Shown here piece by piece: positions 17,485 to 24,487 of a stretch of 64,000 bases of DNA. The notes beneath the pieces are model-generated. The model was not told the DNA's origin, did not search any database, and saw only the letters and a program-made list of their open reading frames with translations. Within the stretch, counting starts at the first letter, position 1; the number at the start of each line of letters is the position of its first letter. The DNA lies in assembly GCA_046329575.1 (NCBI GenBank), contig JAXLUJ010000014.1, forward strand, positions 1 to 64,000, read 5' to 3'. The position numbers and the translations under genes are program-made. The stretch is from UBA1941 sp046329575 (GTDB lineage Bacteria > Bacteroidota > Bacteroidia > Chitinophagales > LD1).

Positions 17485-18336
17485 TTATCGGCGAGCTGAA
17501 GGGCGCGATTTGCCGGCACCTCCTCCTGCTCCACCCGGGCCACGTTTTCCACGTCCGCCACCGCGTTTGCGGTCGCCGCCTTCTTCTTTCAAATCAGCTT
17601 CGAAGTGGTTTTCGTTGATCTCTTCTTCTACTTCTTCATCTTTGCTGTCTACACGCTCAGCCAAACCTTCGGCAATGGCGTCGGTAATAAAATTGGTAAG
17701 CAAAGCAATTGATTTTGAAGCATCGTCATTTCCAGGGATAGCGAAATCTACTTTAGTAGGGTCGCTGTTGGTATCAACAATTCCGAAGGTATTAATGTTC
17801 AAACGTTGTGCTTCGCGAAGAGCGATGTGTTCGTGTGAAATGTCAACCAGGAATACAGCAGCCGGAACGCGTGGCATTTGCGAAATACCACCCAGTACAC
17901 GATCCATTTTTTCGCGTTCGCGGGTTAAAACCAACTTCTCTTTTTTAGTTACGCTTTCCAATGTGCCGTCAGCAAGCATTTTTTCAATGGTTTGCATTTT
18001 CTTCACACTTTTGCGAATAGTGCTGAAGTTCGTAAGCATTCCACCCAGCCAACGCTCGGTAACGAAAGGCATGTTTACGCGTTTTGCGGCTTCTTTTACT
18101 ACTTCTTTACCTTGCTTTTTCGTAGCTACGAAAAGGATTTTGCGACCACTTTTCGCGATAGATTTCATTGCTGCAGCCGCTTCTTCCAATTTTTCGGTAG
18201 TGCGGTTCAGGTCGATGATATGGATACCTTTCTTTTCGCCAAAGATGTAAGGCAACATTTTCGGGTTCCATTTTTTGCGCAAGTGGCCGAAGTGTACGCC
18301 CGCTTCCACCAATTGTTCGTGAGATATCTTAGACAT
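17485..18336 (-). CDS. rpsB: 30S ribosomal protein S2 with long C-terminal tail
   Basis: Core S2 features: HEQLVEAGVHFGHLRKKWNPKM at the N-terminus (cited motif GVHFGH) and GNDDASKSI in the C-terminal half of the core, over about residues 1-230. The last 50 residues are an extension, first acidic (DEEVEEEINE) and then Gly/Arg-rich (RKRGGGRGKRGPGG...), making 283 residues against about 240 in E. coli. S2 tails of this sort occur in Bacteroidota; the Gly/Arg tract could contact rRNA or mRNA, which is inference. It is in an operon 42 bp after rpsI. Confidence 0.98.
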   Translation of the reverse strand: MSKISHEQLVEAGVHFGHLRKKWNPKMLPYIFGEKKGIHIIDLNRTTEKLEEAAAAMKSIAKSGRKILFVATKKQGKEVVKEAAKRVNMPFVTERWLGGMLTNFSTIRKSVKKMQTIEKMLADGTLESVTKKEKLVLTREREKMDRVLGGISQMPRVPAAVFLVDISHEHIALREAQRLNINTFGIVDTNSDPTKVDFAIPGNDDASKSIALLTNFITDAIAEGLAERVDSKDEEVEEEINENHFEADLKEEGGDRKRGGGRGKRGPGGAGGGAGKSRPSARR

Positions 18337-18378
18337 ATTTTTATTCTGATTATCGTTATTGAAATGAATTCGGAAGGA

Positions 18379-18765
18379 TTAACGTTTCGAGTATTGCTCC
18401 TTCTTACGGGCCTTGCGGATACCGGTTTTTTTACGTTCTACCACGCGTGAATCGCGACGCAGGTATTTCTCTTTTTTCAGAGCCGGACGCAGTTCTTCGT
18501 TATCAGCTACCAACGACCGGGCAATGCCCAGCATGATGGCCTCGGCCTGGCCTTTAACGCCACCGCCGCGAACGTTCACTTCGATATCCCACTTACCGGC
18601 GGCCTCAACGGTGTTCAACACCGCTTCGATCTTAGTTTGCAGGAATGTTTGAGGAAAATATTCTTTATAGTTTTTGCCATTCACAGTGATTTCACCGCTA
18701 CCTCCTTTCAGCACCACACGTGCCACGGCTGCCTTTCTGCGGCCAACTTTAATTGCTTCGCTCAT
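18379..18765 (-). CDS. rpsI: 30S ribosomal protein S9
   Basis: Full-length S9 (128 residues): GRRKAAVARVVLKGG near the start, the central VRGGGVKGQAEAIMLGIARSL and the basic C-terminus GIRKARKKEQYSKR, whose last residues reach the P-site tRNA in the 30S subunit. It is 3 bp downstream of rplM, the usual L13-S9 pair. Confidence 0.98.
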   Translation of the reverse strand: MSEAIKVGRRKAAVARVVLKGGSGEITVNGKNYKEYFPQTFLQTKIEAVLNTVEAAGKWDIEVNVRGGGVKGQAEAIMLGIARSLVADNEELRPALKKEKYLRRDSRVVERKKTGIRKARKKEQYSKR

Positions 18766-18768
18766 AGT

Positions 18769-19206
18769 TTACAGTTGTTTTGGTTTTTGAGCCGCGTGCG
18801 GATGTGTCGCTTCGGCATAAACAAATAATTTGCGGAACATCTGACGGCCCAGCGGTGTTTTAGGCAACATACCTTTAACTGCCAGTTCAATCAGTTCATT
18901 CGGATTTTTCTGAATGATATCTTTCGGACTGCGGTGAATTTGGCCGCCCGGATACATCGTATAGTGTACGCGGTCTTTCACATTCATTTTATTTCCGGTA
19001 AGGCGAACCTTGCCGCTGTTGATCACGATCACATTATCGCCGCAGTCGTCGTGCGGAGTAAATGTAGGCTTGTGCTTTCCGCGCAATACGGAAGCGATTT
19101 TAGACGCCATACGGCCCAAAGTCTGGCCTTCGGCATCTACGATATACCACTCGCGAGTAATCTCGTGCGCGGCAACCGATTTCGTTTTGTAACTTAATGA
19201 ATCCAC
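18769..19206 (-). CDS. rplM: 50S ribosomal protein L13
   Basis: 145 residues, with REWYIVDAEGQTLGRMAS at the N-terminus, HDDCGDNVIVINSGKVRLTG in the middle, and AVKGMLPKTPLGRQMFRKL, the L13 signature. First gene of rplM-rpsI-rpsB-tsf; a near-perfect promoter lies at 19241-19271. In E. coli rplM-rpsI is autoregulated by L13 binding its leader; the leader here is short (about 28 bases), so the same mechanism cannot be assumed. Confidence 0.98.
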   Translation of the reverse strand: MDSLSYKTKSVAAHEITREWYIVDAEGQTLGRMASKIASVLRGKHKPTFTPHDDCGDNVIVINSGKVRLTGNKMNVKDRVHYTMYPGGQIHRSPKDIIQKNPNELIELAVKGMLPKTPLGRQMFRKLFVYAEATHPHAAQKPKQL

Positions 19207-19240
19207 TGTTTCTGTTTTTTTACTTTATCAAATGGGAGCG

Positions 19241-19271
19241 CAAAAGTACCCTTTCTTTCCAGAAAAACAAG
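19241..19271 (-). promoter_or_regulatory. Promoter of the rplM-rpsI-rpsB-tsf operon
   Basis: On the minus strand CTTG (19271-19268), exactly 19 bases, TACTTTTG (19248-19241). This matches the Bacteroidota primary-sigma consensus (TTG, N19, TAnnTTTG) at every defined position. Transcription should start near 19234-19236, about 30 bases before the rplM ATG. Confidence 0.8.
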
Positions 19272-19362
19272 GTATTTTTAAAACATTACCCAAAAAGTGC
19301 TGATAATCAGGTGTTTTTTGGATAAGAAAGTGAGAAGCTATAAGACGCAAGTGGCAAGCAGC

Positions 19363-19432
19363 GAGCTTTGAGCTACGAGCTACGAGCTACGAGCTGCGAG
19401 TTACGAGTTACGAGCTGTGAGCTGTGAGCTTT
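19363..19432. repeat. Ten degenerate copies of a heptamer, GAGCTAC type
   Basis: Ten consecutive 7-base units: GAGCTTT, GAGCTAC three times, GAGCTGC, GAGTTAC twice, GAGCTGT twice, GAGCTTT. GAG is invariant and the last four bases vary. It lies between the 3' end of the minus-strand gene at 19478 and the rplM promoter, in a stretch with no gene. Confidence 0.85.
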
Positions 19433-19477
19433 GACTCGTAAAAAGCACTTCACAAATCTGTCATCAGCATGCAACTT

Positions 19478-19933
19478 CTACCGGAATGTCACCTTTCCGT
19501 CTTTGATTTTCAGCCTGTAGAGTTCTGAACTATCTACTTCGCGGCCGTTGAGTTTACCGGGTAACCAGATTCCTAAAGAATTAAAGATCGCAAGCACTTG
19601 GGTGTTCAGCGCTTCGTTTTCAAACTTCTTTTCCATTTTGCACTGGATCACCTCGCCCTTGCAATTGATCATCAAGGTTACTTCGCCTTTATCGTTTAAC
19701 TCAGGATGGCTTTTAAAAAAGGGTAATTCCTTATTCAGCCGGGCAAGGATGGCCTCTTTGGTAATAGGACATTTGGCTTGTTCCTGACCTTTAAAGGCGT
19801 TGAATAGTGCGTAGGTTTCATTTTTATCGCAAAGGCCGGGAATATTTTCAGTGATATCGAGGCGGCTGACGAACTGTGCATTCGTTTCCTGAATGGCTAA
19901 ACTCAACACTAATACGAAAAGGATTTTCTTCAT
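19478..19933 (-). CDS. Exported protein with TonB C-terminal-like domain
   Basis: 151 residues: a signal peptide (about 1-19, ending TNAQ), a conserved-looking Cys-containing segment, and a C-terminal part (about 80-140: GEVTLMINCKGEVIQCKM, then ILNSLGIWLPGKLNGREVDS in outline) that follows the strand-helix-strand pattern of TonB C-terminal domains seen in many small Bacteroidota proteins. It has no transmembrane anchor or Pro-rich arm, so it is not a working TonB. Its start codon overlaps the stop of the upstream membrane gene by four bases (ATGA), so the two are translationally coupled. Function unknown. Confidence 0.75.
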   Translation of the reverse strand: MKKILFVLVLSLAIQETNAQFVSRLDITENIPGLCDKNETYALFNAFKGQEQAKCPITKEAILARLNKELPFFKSHPELNDKGEVTLMINCKGEVIQCKMEKKFENEALNTQVLAIFNSLGIWLPGKLNGREVDSSELYRLKIKDGKVTFR

Positions 19934-20349
19934 AATGATTTTTTAAATGTAGCCAGAGTAGCGCCCAGCCAAGCCATTGGAAAATAGGCCAACACCAGAT
20001 CGGCCACGTTGAACCACATCGGCGCGGGGAACATCAAAACTGCCATAATGCCGCCACTGAGATTAAAAGCGCCAACTATCAGCGCCAGCAGCATTTTTCT
20101 GGAAGCCGCCAGCAGCGCGGCAAAAAAACCGCCAACCAATGTACCAATTGCATGGGCCAGAAACGGCATCAGAAAATGGATGGGTTGAAACAAGTGAATG
20201 GAAGCCTTCAGGCCTTCTTCGGTAGTAACATCAGCGCCGGGTGGCGGCGGAATGATAAACGGGCTCAACTTAATGATGGCCATATTCACCAAGCCACCCA
20301 GAAATAAACCGGCTAGAACGGCCAGAACATTGCGCACAATTGGATTCAT
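19930..20349 (-). CDS. Small four-helix membrane protein, function unknown
   Basis: Start taken at MNPIVRN (20349), since the nine residues of the longer frame are not hydrophobic and carry an odd Cys. Four membrane segments are visible: VLAVLAGLFLGGLVNMAII, FLAHAIGTLVGGFFAALL, ALIVGAFNLSGGIMAVLMF and VADLVLAYFPMAWLGATLA, with a Pro-rich loop (IIPPPPGADV) after the first. About 139 residues. The Gly-rich helices recall small Bacteroidota membrane proteins without assigned function. It forms a two-gene unit with the TonB-like protein downstream (four-base overlap). Confidence 0.75.
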   Translation of the reverse strand: MNPIVRNVLAVLAGLFLGGLVNMAIIKLSPFIIPPPPGADVTTEEGLKASIHLFQPIHFLMPFLAHAIGTLVGGFFAALLAASRKMLLALIVGAFNLSGGIMAVLMFPAPMWFNVADLVLAYFPMAWLGATLATFKKSL

Positions 20350-20385
20350 AAATGGAAAATAGCAATTCCGGCTCATTTATGAACT

Positions 20386-20531
20386 TGGCGCGTTGCCAGG
20401 GAAGTGTGGCTGCGCCAGGGATGCGGCGGGCGAGCCGAAGGCGAGGCCACGGCCGAGGTACGAGGGCGTGGCGGAAGCGCCAGCGTACCCCATAGCAGCC
20501 CGGCCGAAGGAGGAACGACTGAGGGGCGCCA
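20386..20531. other. GC-rich hairpin-forming intergenic element (copy A)
   Basis: A sharply GC-rich stretch between two divergent genes, without a credible reading frame. GCCACG (20446-20451) can pair with CGTGGC (20467-20472) around the word CGAGGTACGAG (20454-20464), which is repeated exactly in the element at 41770-41780. The word GGAGGAACGA (20510-20519) recurs in reverse in the element near 47020. It probably belongs to a family of dispersed GC-rich intergenic elements. Confidence 0.6.
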
Positions 20532-20563
20532 TAATTTTATAATTCTTCTACATTCGCGCACTT

Positions 20564-22321
20564 ATGGTGATTTTAGGATTTAACAGTTACGGCCACGATT
20601 CGGCGGCCGCTATTTTGGTGAACGGCAAACTGGTTCATGCCGTGGAAGAAGAGCGTCTGAACCGCAAAAAGCACGACGGCAGTTTGCCCAAACTGGCCAT
20701 AGCCGAGTGTTTGAAGGCCGCCGGACTCGAAATTGGCGATGTAGATCACATTACCTTTTTCTGGAATCCGTGGATTTCGTATGCCCACATCCCTGAATTT
20801 GCGCTGAAGTTTTGGAACAAACTGCCCACATTGCTGATGGAACAGCAGAACATGAGCATGGAAGAAGGGTTGGGCCTTTTGGGCTATTTAGGCGATATGC
20901 GCAAGCTGCCTAAAACGATTAAGGAACTTTTTCCTTCGAACAAGGGCTATAAGTTCAAATTCCACTTGATGGAACACCATTTATGCCATGCCGCCAGTGC
21001 TTTTTATGTGTCGCCATTCAACGAAGCTGCCATATTAACGCTTGATGGCGCCGGTGAGTGGAGCACGTCGATTTCGGCTATGGGAAAAGGCAACAAAATG
21101 GAAGTGTTGAACCGTGTGAACACCCCGCATTCATTAGGCGCATTTTATCAGGCCATATCGCGGCATCTGGGTTTTAAGTTGATTGAAGGTCCGGGCAAAC
21201 TGATGGGTTTGGCCTCGTATGGCAATCACGACAGCGACATGTACCGCGAGATGAAGAAACTGGTAAAGCTGACTGATGACGGCGGTTTCGAGATCGACCT
21301 CTCCTATTTCTGTTATCACTACACCCGCAAACGAGCCGTTACCGAAAAGTTTGAAGCCATTTTTGGCAAATCGAAAACGGAGGGTAAAGACTGGACGCCT
21401 AAAGAACTGGATGTGGCGGCAGCGGCACAGCATGTAGTAGAAGATGTGATTCTTCACATGGTGAAAAAACTGAAAGAACGCACCAATGCCGATTATTTAT
21501 GTATGGCCGGAGGTGTGGCGCTGAATAGTGTAACCAATGGTTTGATTGCAAAAACTGGATGGTTTAAGGACATCTACATCCAACCGGCTGCAGGCGATTC
21601 GGGCACGGCACTGGGCAGCGCATTGCTGCTTTATCACAGCGAACTGAACCAACCGAGAAATTATGTGATGAACACCGCATTTCTTGGTCCCGGCTATGAT
21701 GATGCCGCCTATGAGGAGGCTTTGAAAAAATTTGATTTACCGTGGGTGAAGGCCAAGACCAACGCCACCACTTTTGCTGCGAAGAAACTGGCGGAAGGCA
21801 AGATTCTGGGCTGGTTTCAGGGACGGATGGAATTTGGACCGCGGGCATTGGGCAACCGCAGTATTTTAGGCTCGCCTGCTGTGGCAGATATGAAAGAAGT
21901 ATTGAACGCCAGGGTGAAATTCAGAGAGCCCTTCCGGCCATTTGCAGCCATTGTTTTGGAGGAAGATTGCGGAAAATATTTTGACAGTTCTTTCCCTAAC
22001 CCGTATATGCTTTTGGTTTACAATGTGCGCCCGGAATATTTGGGTAAGATCCCCGCCATTACGCATGTTGACAATTCAGTAAGGATACAAACGGTAAACC
22101 AGACGGAGAACCCGCAGATGCGCGAGTTGCTGGAAACTTTTAAGAAAGAAACCGGCTATTCTGTTTTGGTAAATACGTCGTTTAACATCAAAAGCGAACC
22201 TATTGTGGCATCGCCATACGATGCGGTGTACAGTTTTGAGCGGGCCGACATGGATTATTTGGTGATGGGCGATTATGTGGTGGCCAAGAAGGGTGATGAG
22301 AAAGCGTTGGAAGGGTTGTGA
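20564..22321 (+). CDS. Carbamoyltransferase of the NodU/CmcH/TobZ family
   Basis: Transfers a carbamoyl group from carbamoyl phosphate through carbamoyl-adenylate to a hydroxyl of a sugar or other small molecule. The N-terminal Kae1-like ASKHA domain (about 1-350) begins ILGFNSYGHDSAAAIL and has EEERLNRKKHDG, the metal-binding HHLCHAASAF and LTLDGAGEW; GGVALNSVTNG and AAGDSGTALGSA complete the ATP site. The C-terminal YrdC-like domain starts near WFQGRMEFGPRALGNRSIL and ends TSFNIKSEPIVASPYDA. At 585 residues it is full length. No sugar, antibiotic or nodulation-factor genes are adjacent, so its acceptor is unknown; glycan decoration is the likeliest use in Bacteroidota. A TACATTCG box is 11 bases before the ATG. 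Confidence 0.92.
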   Translation: MVILGFNSYGHDSAAAILVNGKLVHAVEEERLNRKKHDGSLPKLAIAECLKAAGLEIGDVDHITFFWNPWISYAHIPEFALKFWNKLPTLLMEQQNMSMEEGLGLLGYLGDMRKLPKTIKELFPSNKGYKFKFHLMEHHLCHAASAFYVSPFNEAAILTLDGAGEWSTSISAMGKGNKMEVLNRVNTPHSLGAFYQAISRHLGFKLIEGPGKLMGLASYGNHDSDMYREMKKLVKLTDDGGFEIDLSYFCYHYTRKRAVTEKFEAIFGKSKTEGKDWTPKELDVAAAAQHVVEDVILHMVKKLKERTNADYLCMAGGVALNSVTNGLIAKTGWFKDIYIQPAAGDSGTALGSALLLYHSELNQPRNYVMNTAFLGPGYDDAAYEEALKKFDLPWVKAKTNATTFAAKKLAEGKILGWFQGRMEFGPRALGNRSILGSPAVADMKEVLNARVKFREPFRPFAAIVLEEDCGKYFDSSFPNPYMLLVYNVRPEYLGKIPAITHVDNSVRIQTVNQTENPQMRELLETFKKETGYSVLVNTSFNIKSEPIVASPYDAVYSFERADMDYLVMGDYVVAKKGDEKALEGL

Positions 22322-22324
22322 GAA

Positions 22325-22369
22325 GTGTGGTGGGTGTGGTGGGTGTGGTAGGTGTGGTGGGTGTGGTAA
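22325..22369 (+). repeat. Five tandem copies of a G-rich nonamer
   Basis: GTGTGGTGG, GTGTGGTGG, GTGTGGTAG, GTGTGGTGG, GTGTGGTAA, directly after the stop codon of the carbamoyltransferase and 25 bp before the 3' end of the convergent kinase gene. The repeated GG and GGG runs could form a quadruplex in the plus-strand RNA or DNA. No hairpin terminator is seen between these two genes. Confidence 0.85.
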
Positions 22370-22393
22370 GTGGCGGCCCGTACGATTAGTAAA

Positions 22394-23392
22394 TTAAATG
22401 GACGAATTAAGAGGCAACTCCAGTTCGAAAATGGAGCCTTGAGGCAGATTGTCGCGCACGGCAATTCTTCCTTTATAAATTTCAACAAATCGTTTCACGA
22501 TGAAAAGTCCCAGGCCTGTGCCCTTGGTTTTGCGAGTATCTTCATTGCCAACCCGATAAAATTTTTCGAATATTTTTTCCCGCTCTGCAGGCGGAATGCC
22601 GATGCCTTGATCGGCTACAGAAAGGATCAAATGCGTATCGGTCTTTCGCACCTGAACCTGGACCGTAGCGCCCTTTTCAGAATACTTTACGGCATTTTCA
22701 ACCAAATTGATAATAACAGAACTAAAGCCAACTTTATCGGTAAACCACTGAATATCGGGGGCGGTTGTTAACTGAACTTCTACCTGTTGTTTATTTTGCC
22801 GAAGCCGTGATACCAATTTTTCGGAAAGTTCTGACACATTCACCATTTCGTTGGCAAAACCGTGGCCTTCTTTCTCCATCTTGGCGGCAAAGAGAATGTT
22901 ATCCACCAACGCCTCCAGGCGCGTTACATCGCCCATCGCATTATCCAGGATGGTTTCCCTCACCGGTTCGTCAAGATTTCGGCGGGCCAGTGTTTGAAAT
23001 GAAAGTTTGATAGAAGCCAAAGGCGACTTCAGTTCGTGAGTGATGGAATGAAGAAAGTTGCGTTGTTGATCGGCCAGCTCCATTTCGATTTTGAACACCC
23101 GGCGCACCACCAGCAATCCGGCCACCAAAAGCACAAAGAACACCCCGCCTTCAGAAAGTATCATCAGTTTCTGGCGCTGGTATTTTTGCTGGATTCGTTT
23201 GAAATCGGGAGTTTCACGATAACCAGTGCCATTGGAAGCATGGAAGTTGATTTCGTTAAGGCTCACCAATTCGTTGAAGGCCGTTTCGTTCTTGGCAAAA
23301 AGCAGATAGCCCCACCACAGCGAAAATGCAATGGTATAGCCAAAAACTACGTAGAACAAACGGAACGGATTGCGGATGGCGCTGCCTTTCAT
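22394..23392 (-). CDS. Membrane sensor histidine kinase, orphan
   Basis: Two membrane segments (about 11-33 and 78-97) flank a short periplasmic loop of about 45 residues. The dimerisation and phosphoacceptor domain has SITHELKSPLAS with His119, and the ATPase domain shows the N box NLVENAVKYSE, G1 box DQGIGIPP, F box FEKFYR and G2 box KGTGLGLFIV. All catalytic boxes are intact. No response regulator gene is adjacent, so the partner is unknown. It is convergent with the carbamoyltransferase gene and divergent from an unrecognised gene at 23517. Confidence 0.93.
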   Translation of the reverse strand: MKGSAIRNPFRLFYVVFGYTIAFSLWWGYLLFAKNETAFNELVSLNEINFHASNGTGYRETPDFKRIQQKYQRQKLMILSEGGVFFVLLVAGLLVVRRVFKIEMELADQQRNFLHSITHELKSPLASIKLSFQTLARRNLDEPVRETILDNAMGDVTRLEALVDNILFAAKMEKEGHGFANEMVNVSELSEKLVSRLRQNKQQVEVQLTTAPDIQWFTDKVGFSSVIINLVENAVKYSEKGATVQVQVRKTDTHLILSVADQGIGIPPAEREKIFEKFYRVGNEDTRKTKGTGLGLFIVKRFVEIYKGRIAVRDNLPQGSIFELELPLNSSI

Positions 23393-23483
23393 ACGATAAA
23401 TGTACTAAGGTGAATTGACATTTTACGCGTGGCATTGGTTTTGCCTGAATTCTGGATCGAATGCATCAAATGCTCACTACCCA

Positions 23484-23512
23484 TTTGGAATACTTTCATA
23501 TTCGTAAATTTG
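23484..23512 (+). promoter_or_regulatory. Promoter immediately before the gene at 23517
   Basis: TTTG (23484-23487), 17 bases, TAAATTTG (23505-23512). Both boxes match the Bacteroidota consensus; the spacing is two bases short of the most common. Only four bases separate the -7 box from the ATG, so the transcript would be leaderless or nearly so unless translation begins at a later codon. Confidence 0.6.
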
Positions 23513-23516
23513 CATC

Positions 23517-24326
23517 ATGGCAAAAAGAAGAAAGAAAACGGCTGAGGAAATTGCAACCGAAAATGAACTGCTGAAATTGAAAATGATGGCAGAGTTTGGA
23601 GGCAAGTTTCATGGGAGCAGTGAAATTCCGCCTGAAATCGAAAATCAATTTTTAAAGCAGATCAACAAATTTCACAGTGCTCACCATTCCGCGCCATTAG
23701 TTACGATTTACGAAATGATCGGCAAGCCCGAATACAACCATGTGCATGATGTGAGCGATAAAACGCTGAAAAAGGAATTGAAAGCGATTTTGAAACCGTT
23801 AAAGAAAAAGGGCATCCACATTGAAACACTCAGCGGTGTTTCTGATCGTGAACTTTATCGTTTTATTACTGAAGAAGTGTTCAAACAGGAAATGCAAGAC
23901 CTGAAACTGAAAAACTGGGTGACGCAGATTGTTTACGAAGACTACCACCCCAGCAACGATTTTGATATTACACAACTGGCTCATCAGGCCGTACAATTTT
24001 ATTTCGATGAAAACTTCATTGCGCCTGAATTTATTTTTGCCGAGCAAATGAAGAACCAATTAGGGTTGGGTACCGATTTGGAAGAACTAACCGAGCAAGC
24101 TTCCACCTTCCGAAAGCAATTCCACCGCATGGCTATCGAAGAAGTGCTACTTTCGCCCATACAATATGAGGGAAGCTCACATGCCATCATCAGCGCACAC
24201 ATAGCTTTCAAAGCTCAAAAAGCCAAAGGCCGAATATTTCAAAAATCGAATCTGGTAATGCATGTTGAGGTAATGCAGGAAGAACACAGCGGCATGTGGG
24301 TGATCGAAAAAATGTTTTTGGCATAA
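23517..24326 (+). CDS. Cytosolic protein of unknown function
   Basis: 269 residues, no signal peptide or membrane segment. The start is basic (MAKRRKKTAEEIA), then helical and acidic, then conserved-looking motifs FHSAHHSAPLVTIYEMIG and DYHPSNDFDITQLAHQAV. The C-terminal third (about 190-269) has the alternating pattern of an NTF2/SnoaL-like alpha-beta cone (EGSSHAIISAHIAFKAQ, NLVMHVEVMQEEHSGMWVIEKM). I do not recognise the family. It is a single gene with its own promoter; the neighbours (histidine kinase, another unknown) do not point to a role. Confidence 0.75.
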   Translation: MAKRRKKTAEEIATENELLKLKMMAEFGGKFHGSSEIPPEIENQFLKQINKFHSAHHSAPLVTIYEMIGKPEYNHVHDVSDKTLKKELKAILKPLKKKGIHIETLSGVSDRELYRFITEEVFKQEMQDLKLKNWVTQIVYEDYHPSNDFDITQLAHQAVQFYFDENFIAPEFIFAEQMKNQLGLGTDLEELTEQASTFRKQFHRMAIEEVLLSPIQYEGSSHAIISAHIAFKAQKAKGRIFQKSNLVMHVEVMQEEHSGMWVIEKMFLA

Positions 24327-24331
24327 AAAAA

Positions 24332-24355
24332 CGCCTTCCGGCTAACCGGAAGGCG
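24332..24355. terminator. Hairpin terminator between convergent genes
   Basis: A perfect 10-bp stem CGCCTTCCGG/CCGGAAGGCG (24332-24341 with 24346-24355), loop CTAA. Seven A precede it on the plus strand, so on the minus strand it ends in a T-run and would terminate the gene at 24488-25774. On the plus strand it follows the stop at 24326 without a T-run and may act as a weaker terminator or an RNA end. Confidence 0.8.
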
Positions 24356-24487
24356 CACTAAAAACCAATAAAACAACCGCAACCCTAACAGTTGAGATCG
24401 CCAATTTGTTCAACCCAAGGTCGGTTTGATGTTTTGATAATTTTGGCGATTTGAAGATTTAGAAAGAATCAGAAATGGTACCTCCAC

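Noticed and set aside
17510..18250. A 246-codon plus-strand frame opposite rpsB
   Set aside because: Antisense to a certain ribosomal gene; its Ser/Phe/Pro composition is the mirror of rpsB codon usage and it has no domain.
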